Positions 52,701 to 59,164 of a stretch of DNA of 64,000 bases are shown piece after piece. The notes beneath the pieces are model-generated. The model was not told where the DNA came from, did no database searches, and was given only the letters and a program-made list of their open reading frames with translations. Position numbers and translations under genes: made by a program. Origin of the DNA: Stenotrophomonas indicatrix (GTDB lineage Bacteria > Pseudomonadota > Gammaproteobacteria > Xanthomonadales > Xanthomonadaceae); NCBI RefSeq assembly GCF_002750975.1, contig NZ_PEJS01000001.1, forward strand, positions 2,170,001 through 2,234,000, written 5' to 3'. Numbering within the stretch: position 1 is the stretch's first letter; the number at the start of each line of letters is the position of its first letter.

Positions 52701-54371
52701 GACGTTGGCGTCGACCTTGGGCAGCTCATGGCGGGCGTTGGCACCGATCACCACTTCCTTGGATCCGTTGGCATAGGCGCCATCGCCCATCAGCACCTGG
52801 TAGTCCTGCGCTGCGTTGACCGCCCAGCAGGAGATGTCCGCCAGCGCGATGTCCAGGCACTTGGCCGCCCAGGCCGGCGAGTCCGTCGGCAGCAGCAGGC
52901 CGAGCAGGCCACCGGGATTGCCGTTGTTGATGTTGTAGATGTAGCTGTCGGAGGTGACGCCACCGATCAGGGTCAGGTGCGAGCTGCCACCGGTGACCGC
53001 GCCACCCAGTCCGTTGAGCGTGGTGCCGACCGGCGTCGCATTGACCACCGGCAGGCCGAGCACGTTGACCGTGGAATAGGTCTGCATGACGTTGGCGGTG
53101 CTGAGCTTGAGGTTGCCGTTGGACAGGTAACCGGTGCCGCCGAACAGGCTGGCGGTGGTCGGGCCGAGCAGTTCGGTGACACCGCCCACCAGGCCACCGG
53201 TACCGATCACCAGGCCCGCGTTCGGGTCGGCAGCGGCGGGCGCCTTCGGGCTGGTCGGCGGAATGGCCGACGGCGAGGTCAGGCCGAGGCTGCCCAGGGT
53301 ATTGCCGACCAGGCCACCGACGGCGCCGGTCAGGTTGCCGACGGTGCCGTTGAGGTCACCATTGAGCAGGCTGCCGACCGCGCTGCCAACGCCGTTGAGC
53401 GCAGTGCCGACGCCGTTGAGCAGGCCGCCCAGGCCCAGCGCGCTGTTCTGCGCGGCGACGGTTGCGGTGCCGGCCAGCTTGAGATTGCGATCGGCGACGA
53501 TTTCCTCGCCGTCCTTGCCCTGCACCCGTACCTTGCCTGCCACGCCGGTATCGAACGCTGCGGTGATCGCGCGGTCATCGGTGTCACCCGGCAGCTCTTC
53601 CTTGGCCGGCAGTGTGACCGCTGCGGTGGCCTCGGCCTGGCCCTGGCCTTCGATGTGATTGCCGGCCACGACCAGCTGCGCATCGACCTTGCCATCCACG
53701 GCCGCCTTCAAGCCGGACGGCGTTACACCCGCTGCCGCGGCAACCCGGGTGCCGGCGTCAATGCTGGCAACCGGCTTGCCGGCGATGCCGACATCGGCCT
53801 TTGCTGCCGCGTTGGCGGCCAGACCCAACGGCGCCTGTGCGGCCGGTGCGACGTTCGCCGCAAGCGCGGCATCGACACGGGTAGCGGCTGCAGTGCCAAC
53901 ACCGATGTTGGCGCGCACGTCGGCGCCCAGCACCGGTGCAGGCACCTGGCGCGGCGCGGCGCCGGCCGCCAGCTTGACCTGCACGGTGGCCGGCAGCACG
54001 TCGCGCACGACCGGCAATGACGTTGTGCTCAGCTGCAGGCCGACGCGTGCGTTGGCACTGATCGCCGGGTTCGCCTGGGCCTGTCGTGCAGCCGCGGCCA
54101 GCGCCACTTCGGCGTCCACCTTCACCGGCATCGGCTGGGTGTACTTGGCCGCCAGCGCCTGCAGGTCGCGCAGCGATTGATTGGCCTCTGTCGCCGCCGC
54201 AGGTCCGCTGGCCAGCACGCACAGCAGTGCCATGGCCAGGGTGCTGGGCACCAGAAGGCTGGCACGACGGTCGCGCGGTGCGGTACCACCGCTATCGCCG
54301 GTGGCCAGTTCCGAGGCCACAACCAGAGCATTGAGCTGGCGGTTCCATACACGCCGGTATATGCGGTTCAT
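49800..54371 (-). CDS. Trimeric autotransporter adhesin (YadA/Ata type)
   Basis: A 1523-residue adhesin. MNRIYRRVWNRQLNALVVASE is an extended signal peptide region of the type V secretion class, cleaved near PAAATE. Residues ~45-400 are alanine-rich and lack head repeats. From ~540 come YadA-head-like repeats (NSVALG, NSIAVG, NTVSVG) and neck motifs (RQVTNVAAGTASTDAVN), repeated about five times, then a coiled stalk (QSKAYTDQKIQNI) and a ~75-residue trimeric membrane anchor ending GVAVGAGIQW. It would mediate adhesion or biofilm. The ATG at 54371 is chosen; one at 54377 would add two residues. Confidence 0.93.
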   Translation of the reverse strand: MNRIYRRVWNRQLNALVVASELATGDSGGTAPRDRRASLLVPSTLAMALLCVLASGPAAATEANQSLRDLQALAAKYTQPMPVKVDAEVALAAAARQAQANPAISANARVGLQLSTTSLPVVRDVLPATVQVKLAAGAAPRQVPAPVLGADVRANIGVGTAAATRVDAALAANVAPAAQAPLGLAANAAAKADVGIAGKPVASIDAGTRVAAAAGVTPSGLKAAVDGKVDAQLVVAGNHIEGQGQAEATAAVTLPAKEELPGDTDDRAITAAFDTGVAGKVRVQGKDGEEIVADRNLKLAGTATVAAQNSALGLGGLLNGVGTALNGVGSAVGSLLNGDLNGTVGNLTGAVGGLVGNTLGSLGLTSPSAIPPTSPKAPAAADPNAGLVIGTGGLVGGVTELLGPTTASLFGGTGYLSNGNLKLSTANVMQTYSTVNVLGLPVVNATPVGTTLNGLGGAVTGGSSHLTLIGGVTSDSYIYNINNGNPGGLLGLLLPTDSPAWAAKCLDIALADISCWAVNAAQDYQVLMGDGAYANGSKEVVIGANARHELPKVDANVAFPGAGANDPSDPTGVPTADYAARMGHSVVVGDSASGTANGQTLLGAESTSNQANSVALGYRSAALRGAQASYSAYGLTTAQVSAGEVSVGTAGGGERQITNLAAGSANTDAVNVAQLKGAISQIDAVGAAAVTYDLDGAGDPDYRRVTLGNGTGTTTIGNLAAGAVNATSSEAVNGAQLFASNDTMAKFFGGRAAFDPLTSTFTAPLFEISTISTGGAVAPGLYDNVTDAFDAVDGSLVNLNTQINDIRNTGTRYLRVNSTGADAVASGAEAIAVGAGASATAANSIAVGAGSLADRANSVSIGAAGAERQVTNVAAGTASTDAVNLGQLQASEEGALRYDLNGDGSVNYASATLGESGTATTLRNLGPGQISAASSEAINGAQLFAANQTVATHLGGGAAVDANGVVTAPTYTLNNVAANGTVSQGSYNDVGTAFDAVSNSLANVAEQTDDLDARAVKYDVDGSGNVVDTVTLSGTGGAPVKVTNVAAGSILAGSSDAITGDQLFSTHQTVASYFGGSTVYNGSTGLWTAPTFNISTIATDGTITGNDYSNVTAAFSAVDGSLRVLNQRISSGGGSPYLAVNSTAAAATATGAEALAVGPQASAAGAGSVAVGNGANASAGNSVALGAGSVASVGAQTGYTGAYGQAGASNSSGEVAVGSSGSERKITHVADGSDDHDATNVGQLKNGVNYAIDQSKAYTDQKIQNITNVAGSFRANNSNNLADPAATGANSAAGGAGSTAAGANSTALGNGSQAQADNSVALGAGSVANRANTVSVGAAGAERQVVNVADGSQATDAVNVRQLQASQQGTIRYDTTTNGTTNYNSVTLGSTSSGPTTVRNVAAGTAGTDAVNVDQLKSGMAQTLDWSKAYTDERMGGFERDLRKTDNRASAGIASAMATASLPQPSEAGRNMASIAAGSYNGESGVALGISGVSEGGRWIYKFSGSTNSRGEAGVAVGAGIQW

Positions 54372-54400
54372 GAGCATTTCCCCCGTAGGCGGACAACTTG

Positions 54401-54439
54401 AATGTCAGTGGACTTGCCGTTAGGCAGGTGACTGACATT
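54401..54439. promoter_or_regulatory. Hairpin in the leader of the adhesin gene
   Basis: AATGTCAGT (54401-54409) pairs with ACTGACATT (54431-54439), and CTTGCC-GTTA-GGCAGG extends the stem inside. It lies 30-68 bp before the adhesin start, so it could be a leader structure or an operator. Confidence 0.5.
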
Positions 54440-54469
54440 TCGCGCCTTTCAGCGAGGGCTGAGCACTTC

Positions 54470-54541
54470 ATTCCGGCAGGGCAATCGCGCATTCCGGCAA
54501 ATCCACGGCCGGATTCGGCAGCCACATATGCAAATCCGGCA
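54470..54541. promoter_or_regulatory. Four direct repeats at 21 bp spacing upstream of the adhesin
   Basis: ATTCCGGCA (54470), ATTCCGGCA (54491), GATTCGGCA (54512) and AATCCGGCA (54533): the shared CGGCA begins at 54474, 54495, 54516 and 54537, each exactly 21 bp after the last, about two helical turns. They lie 100-170 bp before the adhesin start. Such phased direct repeats are typical operators of activators such as AraC proteins, and one is encoded next door. Confidence 0.65.
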
Positions 54542-54550
54542 GGGAGGGCT

Positions 54551-54745
54551 GGCCGGGCTGCCGCCCGGCACCCGCAGAGGCGAAAACAAAAGCCAAAGCC
54601 GAAGCAACAGCCGGCTCTGGGTTTTCTGCGGGTTGGCGGGGCGGTGTGGGCTTGCAGGACACGCCGTAAACCCGTCCATGGGGCTCGATGGCGCCATCCA
54701 TGGCGCCAACGGTCCGGCAAGCCCACACCGCCCCACCTGTGACAG
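54551..54745 (+). repeat. Hairpin module, copy 1
   Basis: A 31-base segment (54551-54581) is followed by a variable AAG-rich tract, then 18 bp perfect arms (GGGGCGGTGTGGGCTTGC at 54638-54655 and its complement at 54717-54734). The 61-base loop carries a 21-base core (54663-54683) and an inner GGCGCCAT-CC-ATGGCGCC hairpin (54690-54707). The GACAGTTTCC flank ends the unit. Copy 2 lies inverted 160 bp away. Confidence 0.75.
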
Positions 54746-54857
54746 TTTCCCCACGACGGTTCGATCTGCCGTCGTGCATTCACTGTCGACATGATCGATC
54801 TTTGATTTTCAGTGATTATTTCGATCTAAATCGAAATTGATGATCCGACTTTCCCTC

Positions 54858-54880
54858 GGCCGGGCATGGCCCGGCGCTAC
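54858..54880 (-). repeat. SMAG palindrome, GCCGGGC subtype, between the two modules
   Basis: On the minus strand GTAGCGCCGGGCCATGCCCG.. with the usual stem. It sits between the inverted modules. Confidence 0.8.
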
Positions 54881-54898
54881 ATCCAAAGCGCGCGGGAA

Positions 54899-55087
54899 AC
54901 TGTCGAAGGCGGGGTGGGTCCGGTTGCGGGGGTGTCCGCGGCATGGATGCCGCGGCCAAGCCCCCATGGACGGGTTTACGGCGTCCCCCGCAACCGGACC
55001 CACCCCGCCATTCCACAGGAAACCTGCTTTTGCTTTCGGCAGTTGCCGTTGCCCTTGCCTCTGCGGGTGCCGGGCGGCAGCCCGGCC
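54899..55087 (-). repeat. Hairpin module, copy 2 (inverted)
   Basis: Perfect 25 bp arms (54908-54932 and 54985-55009) enclose an inner CCGCGGCAT-GG-ATGCCGCGG hairpin (54936-54955) and the complement of the same 21-base core (54963-54983). The 31-base segment recurs at 55057-55087 in complement. Core and end segments match copy 1, but the arms and inner stem differ in sequence while staying self-complementary. Confidence 0.75.
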
Positions 55088-55095
55088 GATACCCC

Positions 55096-56076
55096 TCAGG
55101 CTGGCTGGCCGAGCTGTGCCGGCGCGCGCATCAGCGTGTCACGCGGCAGTTCGCCGAACACTTTCCGGTAGTTGTCGGCAAAGCGCGAAAGATCCCACAG
55201 CCCGCAACTGAGGGCGATGGCCTTGACCGAACGCCGGTTGGAATCGGCCATCGACAGGCTGCGGCAGGCCGCGCACAGCCGCAGCATCGACAGGTAGCGA
55301 TTGGGCGAGGTGCCGAACAGATCCTCGAACGCATAGCGCAGGCCACGCTCGCTGACGCCGGCGGCGTCACAGATTTCATTCATGTAGATATTGCGGCGAA
55401 GATTGAGGCGCATGAAGTTCTCCGCCCGCTGCGCGATCAGGTAATGCGTGCGGCGGGCGCGGCTGCAACTGGGCCGATCGGCTGGGCCGGCACCGAGCAG
55501 CGCCTGGACATGCTCGTGCAGCAGGCGCTCGGTTTCTTCCGGCTGCAGCCCACCCCCCTGCCCCAGCTGCGCGTGCAGTTGCTGGTAATGGCGTACCAGC
55601 GGCATCGCATCATCGCCAAGGTTGAACAGTGAAAGCGCCTGCCCCGCCGGTGGCGTGCTGCGCAGGCTCAGCTCGGTCAACTTGCGCTGCACGCGCGCGA
55701 CCGGCACCAGCATCAGCGTCATCTGGGTACCAGGGCTGAGAGTGAATTCACTGATGCCTTCGGGCATCACGGTCAAGGCCATGCCCGGCGTCAGCGGCAC
55801 GCCATGGCACCAGCTCAATGCATCATCGGTGGTGTGCAGGTAGCCGAGCATTGCCCAGTCCGGCGGCAGCATGAAACGGCCGCGGCAGTGGAAGCCACAG
55901 GTGATGCTGCAGAACAGGGCTTCCTCGTGAACGCGCGAAGCAAATGCCGCGCGCGGACCATTGCCATCCAGCAGCAACAGTTCCACATCGCACACGCGGA
56001 GCACGCCGCTCAGCGTGGCCAGGTCGATTGACCTGAGATCGCCGTCGTCGTTGTCTTCCACCCCACCATCGACCAT
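55096..56076 (-). CDS. AraC family transcriptional regulator
   Basis: A 326-residue protein with an N-terminal cupin-like sensing domain and two C-terminal helix-turn-helix units: IYMNEICDAAGVSERGLRYAF near residue 235-255 and AIALSCGLWDLSRFADNYRKVFG near 290-312. The ATG at 56076 is preferred; frames up to 56283 continue but lose similarity. It stands between the adhesin and the Flp pilus genes, and repeated motifs lie upstream of both, so it may activate them. Effector unknown. Confidence 0.83.
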   Translation of the reverse strand: MVDGGVEDNDDGDLRSIDLATLSGVLRVCDVELLLLDGNGPRAAFASRVHEEALFCSITCGFHCRGRFMLPPDWAMLGYLHTTDDALSWCHGVPLTPGMALTVMPEGISEFTLSPGTQMTLMLVPVARVQRKLTELSLRSTPPAGQALSLFNLGDDAMPLVRHYQQLHAQLGQGGGLQPEETERLLHEHVQALLGAGPADRPSCSRARRTHYLIAQRAENFMRLNLRRNIYMNEICDAAGVSERGLRYAFEDLFGTSPNRYLSMLRLCAACRSLSMADSNRRSVKAIALSCGLWDLSRFADNYRKVFGELPRDTLMRAPAQLGQPA

Positions 56077-56309
56077 GACAGTGTCGTCCCCCGTTTGGCC
56101 TGCCGCACGACCCCGCCCCCACTGCCTGACAGGGCGCACGCCGTTTCCAAGAGCATCGTCCGTTGCCGAGATGGACGCTGCGATGCACGCGCGTCCCTCC
56201 CTGAAAATGCAAAACCTTGAATGCGAGTATGCCCGATAATCGGCAGTCGTAAACAGGATGTTTCGACGCTGCGGAATTATCAACTGCGTGAAGAAAATGT
56301 GCGCGCCGA

Positions 56310-56325
56310 TGGCATGGTTTTCGCA
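56310..56325 (+). promoter_or_regulatory. Sigma-54-like promoter candidate
   Basis: TGGCATGGTTTTCGCA has GG and GC separated by ten bases and differs from the TGGCACG-N4-TTGCA consensus at two positions. It points toward flp but lies about 440 bp upstream. Confidence 0.3.
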
Positions 56326-56411
56326 TGCGCGCGGATGGGCATCACATTATCTGCACGACCATGAATCGTTTTGCGCAGGAACGGATTTACGTCACAGATC
56401 CGCGCCGCAAT

Positions 56412-56480
56412 ATTCAGGCATCCAGCGAATCTGCCGAATTTGCATATAGGTTCCGGTTGCAGGGAACCGCCATTCAGGCA
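56412..56480. promoter_or_regulatory. Motif cluster upstream of flp related to the adhesin operator
   Basis: ATTCAGGCA occurs at 56412 and 56472, and an inverted AATTCGGCA at 56432-56440. The minus-strand ATATGCAAATTCGGCAG (56431-56447) matches 16 of 17 bases of ATATGCAAATCCGGCAG at 54526-54542, in the same orientation relative to its downstream gene. Confidence 0.55.
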
Positions 56481-56767
56481 AAGTCGAATACACGGTGATC
56501 GGGCACGCAGACAGCGGCCACACCCAGGGGGACAGCATGACCATGCACGTACGAGATACCGTTTCGACCACCGGCCTGGAGCTGGGTGGTCGTGGTTGCG
56601 CGGCCGCTGCCCTGCCCGGGAATGATCACCCTGCTTGAGCACAGCGGGATTGCCCGCCGTGCCTCCTCCGCCAGGATGGCGGGGGCCTACGGACGGTCCC
56701 GGCGGAGCCGGGCCACCGCCCATGCAGGTGTCCTGCAGCAACTGACAGGTAGAGGGAGACAACCGTC

Positions 56768-56950
56768 ATGAACGCATCGATCCGCAAGTTCCTGAAAGAA
56801 GAAGATGGCGTGACCGCGCTCGAATACGGGCTGCTGGCCGCCGTGATCGCCGGCATCCTGATCGTGGTGGGCAGAACCCAGATCACCGCGTTCTTCACCA
56901 CGTTGTTCACCCGCCTGCAGGCCATTGCCACCGACGCCACCACCACCTAG
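56768..56950 (+). CDS. flp: Flp-type pilin
   Basis: A 60-residue type IVb pilin. The prepilin site is in EEDGVTALEYGLLAA, with the Glu at +5 after the cleaved Gly and a hydrophobic helix to residue ~38. CpaA, encoded next, should process it. The ATG follows GAGGGAGA. It is assembled by the Tad/Cpa machinery for tight surface adherence. Confidence 0.93.
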   Translation: MNASIRKFLKEEDGVTALEYGLLAAVIAGILIVVGRTQITAFFTTLFTRLQAIATDATTT

Positions 56951-57050
56951 CCAGCGCGCAGGGTGCAGCACCTGCGGTCGCTTCGATGGCGGCCGCGGTG
57001 GCCGATGAGGGGTTCTGCAACTGTCCAGTGACGGACAACGAGGGTGTGCG

Positions 57051-57596
57051 ATGACACTGCTGGGATTGCTGGCCATGGGAGTGTGCCTGCGGATTGCGAT
57101 CAGCGATCTGTACGCCCGCCGCGTGCCCAACACCTGGCTGCTGGCCGCGTGCGCGATCGCCGTGCCCCTGATCATCGCCGGCCAGTTCAATGCAACGCGC
57201 ACGGCCTGGGCGCCACACCTGCTGGGCGCAGTCGTTGGCCTGCTGGCATTGCTGCCGTTCTATGCGGTGCGCTGGATGGGCGCCGGCGATGTGAAGTTCT
57301 TCGCCGTGCTCGGCCTGCTGCTGGGCTGGAAGGCATTGCTGCCGGTGTGGGTGCTGGCCAGCGTGGCCGCAGGTGCCCACGCCGTGCTGGTGCTGGCCGG
57401 TCGGCAGTTGGCCGGTCACCTGCCGCTGCGCCTGCAGATGCAGGTAAACCGCGCCAGCACGCATTTGAATGGCCACCCTGCCCTGCGCGAACTGCATGCC
57501 GCGCGCGAGGGGCGACAGGGCATTCCCTACGCAGCCTACCTGGCCTTCGCGGCGATTGGCTGGGTGTTGGCAACCACCTATGGAGGCGTCGCATGA
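57051..57596 (+). CDS. cpaA: Prepilin peptidase CpaA/TadV
   Basis: A 181-residue inner-membrane aspartate protease of the A24 family without the methylase domain. Catalytic aspartates are in RIAISDLYARRVPN (near residue 19) and in the GAGDVKFF motif (near 81). It cleaves the Flp leader. It ends with an ATGA overlap with the next gene. Confidence 0.9.
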   Translation: MTLLGLLAMGVCLRIAISDLYARRVPNTWLLAACAIAVPLIIAGQFNATRTAWAPHLLGAVVGLLALLPFYAVRWMGAGDVKFFAVLGLLLGWKALLPVWVLASVAAGAHAVLVLAGRQLAGHLPLRLQMQVNRASTHLNGHPALRELHAAREGRQGIPYAAYLAFAAIGWVLATTYGGVA

Positions 57597-58066
57597 AAGC
57601 GTTCGCGCGCCAACGCCAACGCGGCGTGGCCAGCATCGAATTCGCGTTGATGCTGCTGCTCGGCCTGGTGCCGCTGCTGCTGCTCACCTTTTCCGGCGTG
57701 CTGATCATGGCCGCGCAGCAGACGCTGGCGACGGCCTCGGCCGAGGGCGCGCGTGCTTCGCTGCGCTTTGGCAACGCCGGCGAGCGGCGCACCGCCGCCT
57801 GCCTGGCGGCCCGTCGCTCCATGCAATGGCTGTTGCAGTTTTCCGGGCAGAACCCGGACTGCAGCGGCGGCGGCACCGGCGCCATCGTGGTCTCGCCGCA
57901 GGCGCCCTGCGCCGGCCTGGCGACGGTGCAATGCATGACCGTGACGGTGAGCTACGACTATGCGTCCCATCCCTTCCTGCCCGGCACCGCCACGCTCTAT
58001 GGCTGGGTGATGCAGGCCCCCATCCGCAGCGTCGCGGTCGCCCAGCTGGACCTCGGCAGCAACTGA
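57593..58066 (+). CDS. TadE/TadG-like minor pseudopilin
   Basis: A 157-residue protein with a short basic N-terminus and a hydrophobic helix after RQRGVASIEFALMLLLG, which carries the TadE-type prepilin motif (G/E at +5). The C-terminal part has paired cysteines (CMTV and earlier CSGG, CAGL) expected outside the membrane. It is probably a minor pilin of the Tad apparatus processed by CpaA. Confidence 0.8.
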   Translation: MKAFARQRQRGVASIEFALMLLLGLVPLLLLTFSGVLIMAAQQTLATASAEGARASLRFGNAGERRTAACLAARRSMQWLLQFSGQNPDCSGGGTGAIVVSPQAPCAGLATVQCMTVTVSYDYASHPFLPGTATLYGWVMQAPIRSVAVAQLDLGSN

Positions 58067-58090
58067 CGATCGGTACAGGAGACGATTTTC

Positions 58091-59146
58091 ATGCTCAAGT
58101 TGACCCGCATCGCCGCCATCGCGCTGATCGCGCTCGCCGTGCTGCTGGCCGTGGTCGCCTTCGTGATCGGGCGCAAGCCTGCGGCCTCGGCGGACAACCC
58201 GAGCACGATCGTGAAGGCCGATGCGCAGACCTTCAGTGTCGTTGAAGCCACCGCGCGGCTACCCGCCGGCGAGCCGATCAGCGCCAATGGCGTGCGGCTG
58301 ACACAACGCACCGCGGAAGTGCCGGGGGCCGTTGCCGACCTGGCAGCGGTGGTCGGCAAGGTGCCGGTGCAGGACATCAGCGAAGGCAGCGCGATTGCTG
58401 ACAGCCTGCTGGCACAGGGCTTCTCGCTGCAGCTGCGGCCGGGTGAACGGGCATTGGCGGTGCCGGTCGATGAGCTGGTCGCGGCAGGCAACCGCATCCT
58501 GCCCGGTGATTTCGTCGACGTCTTCCTCAACCTGCGCAGCGCCGCTACCAGCTACAACGGCCAGCAGGACATCGCACAGACGCGGTTGCTGCTGTCACGC
58601 CTGCGCGTGCTCAGCTACGGACAGCAGGACATCGCGGCAGCCCCGACGAGCAGCCAGGGCCAGGCCCCGGCCACGGCCACGGCAGGCAACGACTCACGTG
58701 CAGCCGATATCACCAGCGGTTCCAGCAGCGCCCCCAGCAACGCAAACGGTAGCGATGCCACGCAGCCGGCGCGCACCGCGGTGCTGGCGGTGCCGGTGGC
58801 CGACGCCAACCGCCTGCTGCTCGGCGCACAGCAGGGCAAGCTGTTCCTCGCCCTGCGCAATCCCGCCGATACCGGCCTGCCGGATGTGGCGCTGTTCCCA
58901 CAGGCGCGCGGCGTGCTGGACCCGGTGCGCGGCCTGGACAACGAGCAGCAGCAGGCCCTGCAGCGACCGGAGAACAACGCCTACGCCGGCCTGGATGGCG
59001 ATGCGCTGGCTGGCCGCGGCAGCAGCGTGCAGCGCAGCGTCCACGAAACGCCGGCGCGTGCACCGGTGCAGCGTCGCTCGACGCCGCGACCGGCGGGCAT
59101 CGAAATCATCCGCGGCGACACTGCTGCCCCCCGTGGCTCCCTTTGA
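58091..59146 (+). CDS. cpaB: Flp pilus assembly protein CpaB/RcpC
   Basis: A 351-residue protein with one N-terminal membrane helix (LIALAVLLAVVAFVIG) and a SAF domain (ARLPAGEPISANGVRLTQR) near residue 50-70, then a second beta domain (RPGERALAVPVDE). The C-terminal ~120 residues are low-complexity with Gln, Ser and Thr runs. CpaB binds the secretin in the periplasm. Confidence 0.9.
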   Translation: MLKLTRIAAIALIALAVLLAVVAFVIGRKPAASADNPSTIVKADAQTFSVVEATARLPAGEPISANGVRLTQRTAEVPGAVADLAAVVGKVPVQDISEGSAIADSLLAQGFSLQLRPGERALAVPVDELVAAGNRILPGDFVDVFLNLRSAATSYNGQQDIAQTRLLLSRLRVLSYGQQDIAAAPTSSQGQAPATATAGNDSRAADITSGSSSAPSNANGSDATQPARTAVLAVPVADANRLLLGAQQGKLFLALRNPADTGLPDVALFPQARGVLDPVRGLDNEQQQALQRPENNAYAGLDGDALAGRGSSVQRSVHETPARAPVQRRSTPRPAGIEIIRGDTAAPRGSL

Positions 59147-59164
59147 CCCTTGCCGAGAGCGCAC

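Larger units (their letters stand above)
54372..55095. other. Non-coding region between adhesin and AraC regulator
   Basis: 724 bp without a credible gene. In order it holds a hairpin next to the adhesin start, four 21-bp-phased motifs, a hairpin-rich module, an AT-rich tract near 54790-54840 with two GATCGAT-like sites, a SMAG copy, and an inverted second module. Short frames here follow the repeats and are not convincing proteins. Confidence 0.8.
56077..56767. other. Non-coding region upstream of the Flp pilin gene
   Basis: 691 bp with no credible gene. It holds the AraC gene promoter, a sigma-54-like site (56310-56325), a motif cluster (56412-56480) resembling that before the adhesin, and a GC-rich leader with a CCTCCGCC-AGGAT-GGCGGGGG hairpin near 56660 before flp. 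Confidence 0.65.

Noticed and set aside
54840..55171. Short plus-strand open frames near the modules as small genes
   Set aside because: They are made of the inverted repeat sequence itself, have no plausible ribosome site and no recognisable protein.
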